From Dipteris shenzhenensis (lineage: Eukaryota; Polypodiophyta; Polypodiopsida; Gleicheniales), in NCBI GenBank assembly GCA_047967505.1, contig CM106540.1: a DNA stretch of 64,000 bases; one strand, given 5' to 3'. The translations under genes were made by a program, and so were the position numbers. Below the pieces are notes generated by a model, which did no database searches, was not told the DNA's origin, and saw only the letters and a program-made list of their open reading frames with translations. The first letter of the stretch is position 1. Every line of letters starts with the position of its first letter. This document shows positions 1 to 12,240 of this stretch, one piece after another.

Positions 1-1148
1 AAGTGTTGGAAAGCACCAACCTAAGACCATACAAGTTCTTCCTAAAAATCCCTAAGGTGCACTTCTTCAAAATGTTAGGAGCACGAAAGTGAATGAAAGT
101 TAAGTTTAAAAGAAGATAGAAAGGGAAGAAACAATCAAAAAGGAAGAAGGAATTGGCCCACTACACCTAGCAAAATCTTGTGTAGATTTTGTCGAACACT
201 TGTATGACGTGTGTGTGACCTCTTTGCGACTTTTGCAACTAATGTGTGAGCTCTCTCACTTTAACAAAGATCTAGAGGACTAGCCTATGGCTCTATAGCA
301 CCACCAAAAGCAATAATCCTAAGAGCTTTTTAAAATTTTCTCTCTCAAACCTTGTCTTAGGTCTCATTATTTCTCCTTACTTTTCTTTTACTTCTACCTC
401 ACTTCAAATGTTGTACATACTTGCTCAATGGACTATAGACATGCTAGAGTTTTCTAAAACATCGTTAACTTCCCAATAACGATGCTTGAAGACTTATTAA
501 CTTGGTCAACTTCTCATATTTCACGAGAGTGGAAGGTATATGTTGGCTACACAAAAAAGAACTATACCTCGAAATCAGGTCTACCTTATTTGATGTGTTT
601 AAGAGAACATGTACAGAATTGAAATTGAACAATAATTAGTCACAACTTTCATTTAGATTTAGTGCTAATCATACATAGATTCCACCCATAATCAGAGCCG
701 TGTCTATATACTTCTGAAATGAAGTTTGGAAACGTGGTAGGATTTTGTTCCATATAAAGTGTTATCAGTCATTTTCCAAGTCCTTTCTCACACGCAATAA
801 AAGTAACAAAGAAAGACAATGAATATGAAAGGAAGGGGAGAAAGCACAAGCGCACTCGAAGCATACAGCCACTTTGCTAAAAGACAGCAGCAATCCACCT
901 AGCACGCCCTTCATGCAATATTTTCCAAGACGATTAGGAATGGTGAGAAATGTGAAAGGCCTTGTGCAGCACCTGATTACCTTACTGCACTAAAATATGG
1001 AACTGGGAGAATGAAGGGCTTATGTAGATGTGCTAAAGCACAAATTCCGGTGCCCTTTATGTCATCTTTACGATACTCTTGGTTTCTTGAACTCCAAATT
1101 ATAGAGACATGCTTGACATTGCTTGCCAAAATTAATATTGAACGAAGC
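1..1148. other. Intergenic, nothing recognised
   Basis: AT-rich sequence with no frame I can assign to a family. It lies beyond the predicted polyadenylation signal of the BLOS1-like gene. I see no LTR end, terminal inverted repeat or tRNA here. Confidence 0.4.
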
Positions 1149-1153
1149 CAACA

Positions 1154-1159
1154 TTTATT
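1154..1159 (-). promoter_or_regulatory. Polyadenylation signal AATAAA of the BLOS1-like gene
   Basis: AATAAA on the minus strand lies about 190 bases downstream of the BLOS1 stop codon, a plausible 3'UTR length. No other gene on this strand explains it. A single hexamer is weak evidence alone. Confidence 0.45.
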
Positions 1160-1348
1160 TCAGCTGTCTTTTGCAGATAATATAGAAACTAGTGACATGC
1201 CTTCATTATCGATATCCTTCTGTTCAAAATCGTGTGTTATCTTCTGTACAGATCAGATTTCTGTGCACAAACCTGCACTTTGCTCTTCCAATGTTCTATC
1301 TGTGCACAATTCTCTCCTTTGGATGAGAAATCCTGTCCAACACGTGAC

Positions 1349-4300
1349 TCAAGTGTATGAAGGCCTTCCTGAAACAAGAGAGATATGTCGCATTGCGCTG
1401 GCAATGCTCTCACAGTCATACTCCATCACCTTGATCCAATTTTCGAAGTCCCCAATTTCCTGCTCAAAAGGAAAAAGTTATTTAACAACCATAATCTAAT
1501 AACTTACTAACCCTAAAGCAATTAATGGAACAGTATTCTTCTACACATACATACGAGACAAACACTTAGTGATCAAAATCAGATTTGTAAAATAACGTAT
1601 CCATGTAAACAAGTAGTTCTTATGGCTTGAAAATAAACCCACCTTTAAAGCCACATCAAAGCTGTTTACTACCCTGAGCCATTGATTAGTCTGCTTTACA
1701 AACCGCTGCACAGTTGCAGCTAAAGCCTGAGCTTCTATTGCAATCCGTTTTTCGTTGATAAAACACTTTTGCACATCTCCATTCAGAGTGTCCACTAAAA
1801 TATCTGAAACAAGAGCGGCTGCTGCCAAGGCGTCCTTCTTTGCTTTCTCTGTTTTGGAAAAAGAACAAGACATCAGAAGTCAAGCACAAACTACGTTCTT
1901 TCACCAGTTCCTCCTGTTACTGACTCGTTTTCTGTTAACTGTTTACCTTCAGCCGGAGGTATTGCCCATTTCCTTATTTGCGGAAGTGTCAACTGACTGT
2001 AAAAACTACATCCGTCCACCAGTTCCTTTTGTAACTGACTGATTTTCTGTTGGATATTTATATTCAGTTGCCACAGGAAACATACTACGTAACAATGCAG
2101 TATTGTCCATTCTTTCGCCAATTTATGCAAATTCAACACCATTTTGCAACTCACATGCAACGTGATGAAAGGAACAAAATCCCTATCATAAATGTAACTG
2201 ACACTCTAAAAGCTATAACTCTGAGAAACAAAAAGAATTAAGGGGCATTTAAATTCACTATCACAGAATAACAACTTCTTTTGATTTTCCTGAGACTATT
2301 GTCAAATCTCAAGGAGATAAGTTTCGATGGGAGCCGCATGTTCCCATAAACTGATTATAAATTCTGCACAGTGCATCTCTTTAATTATCAATAAAAAGTA
2401 TCCACGTGTTAGGCCCTAGGTGGTGCATCATTCAATCATTTCATAAATACAAAGGTCATACAGAAAATAGCATTAATTTTGGTCTTAGCATGGCGCAGAA
2501 ATCAATGCCACATGGGGACGGCTCAAAATCTGCAGCTGTGTTGCCTCTTCAGCATTTCAAGAATGCAGGGCAATTCCTGCATTCTGAAGAAGCATTAACG
2601 TGTCCCAGAAATTACATCATTTTGTAAACCCAGATTCAGAACATCTTAGATTGTGCATACATTGTGGTGCTACCAGCAACAAACTTATGGAGAACAACTT
2701 GATCCACAGAATTAGAGGATATTTTCTAGGTCAAGCTGGAAGAAGGCCCAATGCAGGAGTTGAATTCAATATGGACTTAAGTAAATCTTCTAGGAATCTA
2801 CTTGTCTTTCCTCCTCCATTTCGCAAAGAGATCCTTCTTAAAATTGGAAAACCCACCTTTGTTGCACAGAATTCAAACCATGGACCAAAGCAACCTAAGG
2901 TTGACAAATATCAGAGCCAAATCTGCTTCTATGGTTGCATAGATCTCAACCATTGTAGTCAAAGGAACTTGTGGAAGTGACTAAGAAGTATAAAAATGCC
3001 ACACAAGAGGTGTACTCACCAAGAGTCAAAATAGAGTCCTGGCCCCTAGATCCAGAGAAACCAGGCTGCTCATGAATCACTATAACATCCAGATTCCATC
3101 CAAAAGGCCATTGCGAAAAGAAGCAATGCCAACCTATTGCAGGTCTACCTACAATTCAAATATCTAAAGCTACAAAACTATTTCACTTAACATAGAGTTT
3201 CCAAGATCACTACCCTCATCTCCAAGGCGTGGGTAGTCCTCAAAAATATCTGGGTAGTTCGAGGGACCAAACCTCCTGAACTCGCTCGAGAGAGGCTGTC
3301 GTCGACAAGGTCTCGAACCAATAGTCCACATTCTCTTCATTCAAGCTACAACTAGTAAGTCTACTTGATCAACTCATCCATGATCAGCTCCCTAATGAAG
3401 TGGTAGTGAACCTCGATTTGCTTCGTCTAGCATGATCACAATGCATCGTGAGTTGTCGCGGTAATCTCCACTAATTCCTCTTGTAGAACCTCCATGTCTT
3501 TAAGGAACCATGTGAGCCATAAAGACTGGCATGATGCCATGCAAGCCACTTTGTACTCTGCCTCCATGATGCCATGGAAGCTACTTTGTACTCTGCCTCC
3601 ATAGATGAAAGAGCGACCATGGGCTGCTTCTTACTAAGCCAGGATATGACCCCCAGTCGTGGAACGTCGAGTGTTCCCATCTCCGACCCAATCAGAATCA
3701 CAATGTCCAAAAAAATTAATCCCCATGTGGTATGTGATCACATATCCTGAGGTACCCTCCAAGTACCTTAAAACCCACAAGCAAGCTTGCCAATGATTCT
3801 CTTGGGGTTTTGATGAGGACTGGCAAGGTAATCCCATTGAGAATGCAATGTCGAGATGAGTGTTCGTGATGTAGAGTAAGCTCCCCACAAGTTGTCGGTA
3901 CTTGGTCAAATCCACCAGCTCAGAAACATCTTTTTTCTGAGTTTGTTTCCAACTTCCCTGGGCAACATTGCCACCTTGCACTCTTCCATTTGAAACTGCT
4001 TAAGAATCTCTTGGTAGTACTTTTACAGAGAGATGAAAGTCTTCTCTTCCTCCTATCAAACTCAATCCCCAAAAAGTAATCCAAAATACCAAGGTCGGTC
4101 ATCTTTTTTTTTCCCAGAAAAAAGGAACTTCTATTAACACTTGACCAAAGCCACCATAAAAATCAGCAAAACCAAGAAGGTGCTGATCATGGGAAAAAGA
4201 ACAAGCGCCGCCTAAAAAGAGCCAACTTGTTTCCTGATCTCCTAGCATACTGCCTAGAGAGTCTCTGGAACAAGGGCTAACAACCACAATGCCGGACTAC

Positions 4301-7300
4301 ACAACGAACGAATGCCTCTCTCCATGAGAACATAGAAGGAGCCTACAAGCCATGCCTTGCAGAAACGCGACGCCTTTCAACGGTCGCTCTAGCCCCTAGA
4401 GTCCCACGCTCCCATATACTCCTAAAGTATAGATGATACCCTGCCAGATGGCAACTAAAGTGGCTGCCAGAGTAGTCTGTTGGCCTCCCATCACCCAACT
4501 ACAGCGGGCGACCCAAATATGCCAAGCATCGATGCTAGCCATTGTCTCCCACACACTATCCTCTACCAATGGTACAGGGAGCACCATGTGCCTCAATCCT
4601 AGTCACTGTCTGACCATGAATCTGAAAGGCCGGAGTGGTGGGGTCTATTCAAAAATGTGTGTGCCTCCTCTGTGAGCCAGGCAACCATCCCCCACATCAA
4701 GTCCCTATCCATGCATTGGGTACTCTCCACTATTCTCAAAGTTGCTGACCAAACCCTCTATGATGTCCGGCATCCCCAAAGGCAATGAAGAATTGTCTAC
4801 ATCACTCCATCTGTACAGCAGTGGCATCTGTTGTCCACCCTCATCTACTCCAACCATCCAAAAGAAATCAGTAATCTTCCGTGATCACAAGCTGAACCAA
4901 AGACGTGACCAGAACCAAGGAATGATCTCTCTGGGAAGCTCCTGCTCGACCCAATGTCGCTCCCTCGAGGGAGTCTACACCTCTATGCTACATCCAAAAG
5001 AAATCAGTAATCTTCCATGATCACAAGCTGAACCAAAGACGTGACCAGAACCAAGGAATGATCTCTCTGGGAAGCTCCTGCTCGACCCAATGTCGCTCCC
5101 TCGAGGGAGTCTACACCTCTGCCCCCAACTGCAAGCGGCAACCGATACGGGTTGTGTAGGAAAAGAAACCCACCTCCTCCACCCTGTTAAATTGTCCTAC
5201 TCGAGCGGGCCAGAACCACTCCCCTACACCTCCTCCACCCTATTAAAGTGTCCTACTCGAGCGGGCCAGAACCACTCCCCTAGATCCCATCGAATGTCCC
5301 TGAGAGGACCCCTCCCATAACCACAGGTACCAATGCCCTGTCCGAGAGAACTACATCTGGGTCAATGGTCCAATTCTTGCCCAACCAGCCCACAATCCTG
5401 AGCCTCTGCCAAGTAAGCCCATCTAGAGCCTCCTCGTCCCACTGATTGCTCTCTGTCTCTGCTAACAAAAGGCCTCCCTCCCCTACTCTCTAGAATCTGC
5501 GTTGGAAGTGACCTAGGGTATGCTTGAGGAACTGTACCCTAAGGGGAACTCCTGTCCACGAAAACTTCCCAAACCAACAGACCAACAGTGCAGAGTCCAG
5601 CTAGTACTCAATCCCTCCCACTAGGAGTCCGGTATCGTTGCATCTATCTTTGCCACCTTGGCCTCCGCTCCTCTTATGTGCAAAAGTACCTGATCTCTAT
5701 CCTCCTCCTCCATAGGAAGCTGCCTACAAGTCCCAATAGAGCGTGCACGGTCACTATCCTACTGTGCCCAACTCATATGCGTCCGCTAACTGAGCATGCG
5801 CCACTCTGGATCCCGAAAGTCCGGGTGCCATAGCAACAGTTGCCTATCAAAATCCTCCCAGCCAGTGGGGTCGGCCCTAATAAGACCAAGCGACAAGCAC
5901 TTCCAGACTCTAAACAGGCTTCTCATCAAGGGGGAGCCCTTCCCTATGAGAGGCGCAGACAAAAAAATTCACCTAAAAGACGACTGCCATTGGCCACCTA
6001 TACGGGGGTGTTCCTAAGCAGCCCGCACTACATCAAGAGCCTCCAGGGCTCCAAGCTTGGAGTGAGACCTCGCACTATCAACTTGCCCAAGAGGGCTCTA
6101 CTCTGCATCTCGGGATCAATGATGGTGAGGCCCCCCTGGGCTAGTAGCAAGATCAATGTTTGCCATGCCAATCTTGGCTCGGGTATTTCGGGTGCCATCC
6201 GAACCTGCCCAAAGGAAACTGCGTACCAAATGCCTTAGTTGCCCCATGCAGCCCCCTGTGAAAATACCAACAAGAGGCTATGTACCAAGCTGTTGCGAGG
6301 AGTACCTGGTTCACCACTAGGACTCTACCTGCTAGAGAGAATTTGGCCGAGCAAGCTTAGAGAAGCTTGCACCGCACACTCTCCAAGACCAGGGCTATCT
6401 GCTGATCCGTTGAGATATCCATGCCCACATGGTACCCGAGATACCGCACTGTTTGCCCCCGCGGGATCCATCTTAAACCAAGGACCGCTCCCCAATCTCA
6501 AATCTCCAAACCCCCCTCGGTGGTTGTAAGTATGCCCATTGATTTGGCCTAGTTTCAAAGTCGTACAATACGTAGCCAAAGCCCTCCTGACCGCCTCCAG
6601 GCTCTCTGGAGGGCTCTCTGAAGAGCCCTCCACATAAAGTGTTGTGTCGTCTCCAAACTCCGAGTCCAGCAACAGCTCCTGCTGCGAAGTGGAAGTCTCT
6701 TTCCTATGAGGTCCCCGCCTATGAGCACAAAAAATAGCCCAAGGCCTCCGCCATAAAAAGAAACAAGAAAGGGGTGAGGGGGCAGCACTGCAGAATTGAG
6801 CGGGAGAGAGAGAAGGCGTCACCTGTGTGACCACCAAAAAGCACCTAACTGGAACTACCTGCATAAAGGGCCGAGGCCCCTTTGATCCACATGTCGGAGA
6901 AGCCCAACCGCTACATAGTGCCCTCCAGGAAGGGCCACTCCACCCTGTCATGCGCCCTCTCGAAATCTCAAAGTAGGATAGTGAGGCTGAGACTCCTCCT
7001 GGGCCCAATCAAGCGCCTCCCAAAAAGTGTCATCCAAGATATTGTGTTCTTGGACAAACCCTGTATGAGTGTCATGGATGATGTCCACCGAATGGGCGCA
7101 AATGCAGGCTCAAGACCATAGCTAAGATCTTGTAGGCTATGTCCAACAAGGTGATCCGCCTCCACTGGCGCAGGTCTGCTCTATCCTCCCCTTTCGGGAT
7201 CAAACAAATACATCCCCTGCTCAAGGACTGAGGAAGCAAGCATGTGTCGTAGATCTCCTGAAAAGCCCGCCAGAGATGGGTACAGACGTGCTCCCAGCAA

Positions 7301-10083
7301 AGCCTCAAAAAGCTCTTGATCCATAAATGTCATCATCCGACGAATCAAAGGCATAAGAGGTTCCACACCAATCTTGAGGGCCCACTGTATCATGAAGGAC
7401 ACCTCAATCCCCAGTTTGGCTGCACACTGGTGTAGAGACTAATGCGGGACCTGTGAGTAATGCATCTCCAATCCAAGGCGAATGATGCCCGTGGCATAAC
7501 CTATGCTAGGTGTCTCAAGGGAGAAACCTAGCTAGAAAGTAGCCGAGTTGCCATGGTTGAGTCAAATGTCTACCCAATGTGGGCCCATCCACTCCTCCAT
7601 CATGCTACAAATCTGATCCTTCATCATTCGATCAAACAAGACAGGAGTCCACCTTTCCTTCCCCGTTGAGGCAAAATTGAACCCCAGAAGGGGCGAGTGA
7701 GAGAATCTATCACCCCAATCGAGCCCCCTTTGCAGGGCTGCAAAATCATAACCGTCATCTCCAAAGTAAGGGGGTATGCATTGGGTATCTCCTGGTAGTT
7801 CCAGGGACCAATCCTGTAAAAGTCTCTAGGCAAAGGCTTACTTTGCTTACCAAGGTGAGGCATCAGACCTGAAATCTGAGATGAGTCTCCTAGAGAGGCC
7901 TTTTGCGATGAGGCTGTCCCCTGCAGAGGAGCAGAAGACTAAGAGTCTAAGACTGCGTCGAGAAGGCCACAGCCTGAGAAAAAGGGGGGGGGGGGGGGGG
8001 GGAGGGGCTCTTACCCTGAGGCTTTGGGTCTGGGGCAGAGGGGGACAAGAAGATGAGGAAGAAACTGCTAGCCCTACCTCAGCGAGAGGGGGAGTGGGGG
8101 GAGAGGGAGAGCTGACAACTCGAGGGCAAGTGGTGAGGGTGCCCGCAACAGGAGGGAGGGGAGGAGGAGGTGGAGGGGGGAGGAGGGAAGAAGGATGGAA
8201 GGGAGGCTGCAGGGGGGAAGGGGGGCTGAAGCGGGAGTTGTCAAGGCGTTGGAGGCACGAGGGAAGAAGTCCCAGGATAAGCTGACACTGACATTGCTGA
8301 AGCCCTTTGATCCTGTTGCCGGTCGGCTCCTGAGGATCCTGGCCTATTGAAGCCAGTGGGACTGCCTGAGCAACCTCCTTTGCACGGGGGTTATCAACTC
8401 TACCTACTTCCCCTTAAGGCTGGGGAGGAGCATATTTCCCTTGCGGCTGAGGAGTGGCCTCACGCTTTGTCCTTCTTCGTTCTCGCTGCCTGGCCCGTCT
8501 TCTTCGCTACTCTAAGGCATTTTTGCTGCGTTTCTTCTGCTTCACCCTAGTCCTAGCCCCTCCAGAAGGCTCTACCCAAGGTGTCCAGGACTCCATCCAC
8601 TGACCTGTCCCATGCTGCACTCCCTCTGAGCGAGCAGCCCGCTGCTCAGGGCGCAGCCGAGGGGAATCCCTGCACTGACCTCTCCTACAATCCCCGGCCA
8701 AGTGTCACATCCACCTGCACCGTAAACACTGCCACAGCCAACCTGAAATCACTATCTGCTGTTTGAACTCACCACCATCTAGTGTCTCTAGAAGGATCTC
8801 CTCCGGGAGAGGGACACTCCACAATCAACCTGAGCTTTGGGACTGCAACCACTGAAGCGTCCATCTGAGGAGGCGGCTCCAACACCGTGCCAATGGCTCC
8901 CCGAATGGAGTAGAGAATGGACCTATACATACTCCTTCGGGAGCCCCAAGAATCAGAGTGTCACAGGGAAGCGAGGTACGGGATGGGTCGACTCCATCAA
9001 ACATGGGTGAGTGATCTTTTCTAACAGTCTTGTTCGACAAACAAGAATTGAAGGCCCCGTTCCCACACAACAGCAACAATTACATTTGTAATCAGTTGCT
9101 CCATTGCACATCGCTTCCATGTAGAGAATGATTGCAAAGGCTCACAGATTTACGTGATCTATGTCCTCCATATCACTAGTGGGCTGGTCTCCTGTGCAGT
9201 TTCTCAATCATCTGCTGCTTCGCAATCGATGGCACCTAGAGCATTGGCATGCATGCATATGGTTGGAGATTACTGATCAAAATTCAAATTATATTTGCAA
9301 AAGGAACAATGTAGTACATATACATCCATACACTAGCATTTCATTAATAGCATTAAGTGCATGCCATCGCATCATCCACTCATGCTTTTTGGCATTTCCC
9401 TCTCAATCCCCTGGAACTCATCCATACATTGTTGCAGAATCCATACTCTCATCCTCAATCACACGTTATTTTGCATGCTTGTTTTCCAAGTAATTACATT
9501 TCTTTCAAATTGTGTGAATGTGTGCGTGATTTGAAGAAAGGGGGGGGGGGGTTTTGGTTTTGCTGGACGGGTTTCAATTGTTCATGTAGGTGGGAGTGTC
9601 CATTATTCTCACTCTCAATAACTTAGTTCCCCATCCTACTGGCGCCTCCACAATAGCCATCTTTTTCTTTTGCTAAACTTGTATAAAATCCAATACACCA
9701 TGCCTCTAACTTCATAGTAGAACATCGGACACAAAAAACTCACTGGGACCCCTTGTATCTGGAATAACAGCAAATCAGTCTCGTTTCAAAGCTTCAGACT
9801 TCATTCAAATGAATCCATAAGACAATATCATAAGAGGAACCCTTTCATAGAATGGCCATTAAGAACATGTTCATGCAATCCAGAGTCTTTCAGTTTTCAC
9901 GATAAATGTACATAAACCCCCTAGTGAGAAAGTACAGTACAGATCTCATACGCAAGTAGTTAGATGCCAAAAGTCTTGGGGTACAGAAAATCTGTGAGGC
10001 TTACCAGCACGGTCTTTTAATTGTAAAGTACGTTGAGCATGCTCTTGCATCATGGAATTCAGAGCCACTTCCAGGCCCGCCAT
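1349..10083 (-). CDS. BLOS1: BLOC-1 subunit 1 homologue (BLOS1 / GCN5L1 family), three coding exons
   Basis: Exons are 10083-10005, 1848-1643 and 1459-1349 (79+206+111 nt, 131 codons plus stop). Introns have GT-AG ends: CTG|GTAAG at 10005/10004 with acceptor CAG ending at 1849, and AAAG|GTGGGT at 1643/1642 with acceptor GAGCAG ending at 1460. Phases agree, a split GAG codon across intron 1 and a codon boundary at intron 2. The small helical protein shows the family blocks: an N-terminal helix with an EHAQRT stretch, then VSDILVDTLNGDVQKCFINE, FVKQTNQWL, and EIGDFENWIKVMEYDCESIA near the C-terminus. Length matches the family (about 125-150 aa). In animals and Arabidopsis, BLOS1 belongs to BLOC-1, acting in endosomal sorting; the Arabidopsis protein is reported to bind sorting nexin SNX1. 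The start ATG in GCAATGGCG begins the conserved N-terminal helix. A TTTCAG at about 10121 may end a 5'UTR intron. The gene appears intact; expression is not shown. Confidence 0.88.
3350..4103 (-). pseudogene. Ty1/copia pol relic (end of RT plus RNase H)
   Basis: Minus-strand frames read in order MTDLGILDYFLGIEF (RT connection), YRQLVGSLLYI with a degenerate TRPDIA-type block, LRYLEGTSGYVI, CDSDWVGD and WLSKKQPMVALSSMEAEY, the copia RNase H signature. The frames are broken by several frameshifts. A 38-bp direct duplication (about 3532-3603) repeats part of the RNase H coding sequence. The relic stops abruptly at about 4103, where the LINE poly(A) end begins, so the LINE probably inserted into it. 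Just downstream on this strand (about 3310-3200) a short FRRFGPSNYPDI-like block resembles part of the adjacent LINE, perhaps a second LINE fragment. Confidence 0.75.
4856..5120. repeat. 136-bp tandem duplication inside the LINE
   Basis: About 129 bp at 4856-4984 recur at 4992-5120 with one visible mismatch (G to A in CTTCCGTGATC). The near identity shows a duplication later than the LINE insertion. Confidence 0.85.
5171..5282. repeat. 56-bp tandem duplication inside the LINE
   Basis: The segment starting CACCTCCTCCACCCT at 5171 repeats at 5227 with a few substitutions, both copies ending CCAGAACCACTCCCCTA. Confidence 0.8.
7984..8002. repeat. G19 homopolymer
   Basis: An uninterrupted run of 19 G on the plus strand lies in the proline-coding (minus strand) tail of LINE ORF1. 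Similar runs occur at 9540-9551 (G12) and about 31147-31162 (C-run). Confidence 0.9.
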
Positions 10084-10119
10084 TGCAACAATGCCCCGTT
10101 TAGATATTCTTCATTAATA

Positions 10120-10732
10120 CCTGAAAGGCATGCAAGTATAGAAGACATCTAAGTGACTCAACCTATTCATACTTGTATGCTGGGACTTGAATGACGCCTG
10201 CCAGAGGAGAAACTATTTACTATAGCAATATCCAAACATGGCTTGGTACAAACTACATAAGACTTAATTTTCCCTCAATACAGCAATGCAGACAAACACT
10301 TCCACCCATCATAATGCGAGCATTTAAATGCCTAATTTGATAAGCTCATTATCCAGGAAGTAATTCTATCTTTTGGAAGCTTAGAGAAATAAAATTTCTT
10401 CAAATGCTAGCTACATCTTTCTAGAGTGGACCGTACATCTCAATCAGAAGGCCAACTTAATTCTGAAACTTAAGCTTCACAAAATCTAACTAAATGCAAT
10501 AAATGTACACCAGTATTGTCAATCAGATTATACTGGGGTACTAATTGCAAAGCGTAGCTGAGGTAAAGGATAAAAGTTGCGTCAAAAATTCGTTGTTCCA
10601 AAGCATACTCAAAACATAGGTTACGAAATGTAACCTTGTCATTCATGCATGATGTAATAGGAGAAGAGGTCAGTAAGAAATAAATTCCCCTCTCTCTCCT
10701 CCTCACTTGCTACTCCCTCTCCCCCTTGCTCC
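10120..10732. other. Upstream region of the BLOS1-like gene
   Basis: No coding frame is recognised. The BLOS1 5'UTR and promoter should lie here on the minus strand, possibly with a 5'UTR intron ending at 10121. I cannot place a transcription start. The region is bounded by an LTR from 10733. Confidence 0.35.
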
Positions 10733-11564
10733 TGTTGGAGGTCAGCATCTTCTGGTGTACCCTGCTTAGGTTAGGTCATGAGTGAGGGCCTTTGTTGTGG
10801 GTGTGCCCGCCCCTTGTGAAGCAGTGTAGAGTAGGGTAGAGGGCAGATCTGCGGCCCCACCTGGGGGTTGTCTGTACAGGACCGTCAGGCACAGTTCAGC
10901 CCATGGCTCGCAGCGCGATGGGGTGCATTGGTAGGCTGCCTAGGTGCACTACATGGCAGGTGTTCCCAGAAGGAGAGGTGCAGTCCACATCACGGCTGTT
11001 TGGGGCCCTTGCAGCTAATTGCTAAAACGTGGCAGCCCCTATGGAGGCGCATTGGGCAGGCCAGTGTGGCCACCCTTTGGTGCTGCAGCCCCACCCCTAC
11101 CAGGCTATATATGGGCAGAGGTGGGCCGACCTGCTGGCTGGTCACCTAGGCTGCCTGGTCGGTCAGTCCCCCTATATGGCTGTGTGGCAGCCCTTTATAG
11201 GGCAGGAGTAATTCGGCCCCACAGAGCTGTCAGTCAGGCAGGGGGTCAGCCCTGTTTAGTAGCCCCCCACATGCTGTAGGGGGTCGGCCCTATGGAGCAG
11301 GTGGCTCTGCCTACATTGGGCCTGCTAGTCGGCCTGTTTGTCCAGCCGACTGGGGGAGGTGGAGTGCCTATATATAGGCCCCCTCCCTCACTTGTTGGAG
11401 CATCTCTTGTAGCATCTCTTGTGCACCATTCATTGGAGGTTTGCCCAGCAGTTCTTCGCCCTTTTCCTGATCCCTTGCAGTCTCTCTCTGTCTTTCCACT
11501 CAGTTCAGGTTGTATGTGGTGTGGTTTGCTCTCTCTTTTCTGTTCAATTTCCACTGCACTGTCA
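10733..11564 (+). repeat. LTR of a retrotransposon, followed by a primer-binding site
   Basis: It begins TGTTGGAGGTC and ends CACTGTCA, with a promoter-like CTATATATAGG at about 11369 and a pyrimidine-rich downstream part. It is followed at 11567 by TAATATCAGAGCCAC, close to the initiator tRNA-Met primer site (TGGTATCAGAGC). The promoter-proximal half recurs at about 28300-28689. GC is higher than the surroundings. I found no second LTR of this element in the window, so it is either a 5' LTR of a truncated element or nearly solo. Confidence 0.65.
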
Positions 11565-11566
11565 CG

Positions 11567-11581
11567 TAATATCAGAGCCAC
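11567..11581 (+). other. Primer-binding site (tRNA-iMet type)
   Basis: TAATATCAGAGCCAC lies two bases after the LTR end. It matches the plant retrotransposon PBS except at the first bases. Confidence 0.6.
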
Positions 11582-12240
11582 GGTTGGCTAGAGACCCGAG
11601 ACGTGGAGGGAGCATGGAGCCAACAAATTGTGGAGCTTAGGGCCGTTTTTTGGAGGCGTCTTTGAAGAGGAGTGTGCGGAGGTGTGGACTGTTTGGGTAT
11701 CAAGGTGCCACGTGCATGGATCGTATATCTGACGTGCGTTTGCGCACAGGACTAGCTTTGATAGCCTGGGGAGGCTAGGGGCTAGGCAGGCGATTCTCAA
11801 GTTGGGTTGCAAGGGCAATGGACGAGTTAGGGCTCCTGCTATTTTTAGCAGCACTGAGCAAGAGCTTATATAAGGGCCCAGGGGTTCACTTTTCATTCAC
11901 GCAGGTCTAGCTCTTCCTTGCTGGTGCAGATCTTTGATCCTGTTGCGGACATGCAACTGCTTTCTAGCATAGCCCAAATTCCCAGCCATAGTTACTAGGT
12001 AATGTGAACGGGAAGGGAATGCCATGTCACCATACCCATAAAAGAACATATTATTCTATACATTAGAAAGCTTAAACTTAGAATTCAACACTCAAAAACG
12101 TTGCAATTGCTTGGAGTAAGGACTCAAGACTCAAGACATAAACTCAATACTGAATCTTATAGATGAATCATGATTCATGAATAATCATTGATAATAGAAT
12201 CTAGATTAATCATTATAGCTTGCCAACTGGCATACACAAG
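11582..12240 (+). other. Leader / gag remnant downstream of the LTR, unassigned
   Basis: The segment contains a second TATA-like promoter motif (CTTATATAAGGGCCC, about 11868) and no long frame. It may be a leader or the start of gag of the element whose LTR precedes it, or part of another LTR. I cannot assign it. Confidence 0.3.

Larger units (their letters stand above)
4104..9080 (-). mobile_element. Degraded L1-type LINE (ORF1 zinc knuckle, proline-rich tail, RT)
   Basis: The left edge is a T-run at about 4104-4114, the poly(A) tail of a minus-strand element. Going 5' to 3' on the minus strand there is an ORF1-like part (about 9080-7870) with a CX2CX4HX4C knuckle (CLRC...HLAGDC) carrying one stop, and a serine/proline-rich tail containing a 19-base homopolymer at 7984-8002. 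Next are RT blocks: LPQSLSRGCICLIPKGEDRADLRQW and ITLLDIAYKILA (7308-7072), then FGDDTTLYV (about 6640), the LINE FADD box with A replaced by G. Positions 5000-4390 probably derive from the 3' region of ORF2. An endonuclease domain is not visible; there is too little space between ORF1 and RT. Many frameshifts make it dead. The 5' boundary is uncertain. Confidence 0.7.
1849..10004 (-). other. BLOS1 intron 1 (8156 bp), filled with transposable elements
   Basis: The interval between the first and second coding exons contains a copia relic, a LINE and simple repeats. The stretch 1849-3200 and the part from about 9100 to 10004 show no recognisable gene. A polypyrimidine tract precedes the acceptor at 1849-1851. 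Such length is usual in very large plant genomes but hides the gene from single-exon searches. Confidence 0.8.

Noticed and set aside
1011-1499. 162-codon plus-strand frame at the left end
   Set aside because: It overlaps the conserved last exon of the BLOS1-like gene in antisense and has no family features.
7881-8285. 134-codon glycine/arginine-rich plus-strand frame
   Set aside because: It is the antisense of the proline-rich LINE ORF1 tail and is driven by a G-homopolymer.
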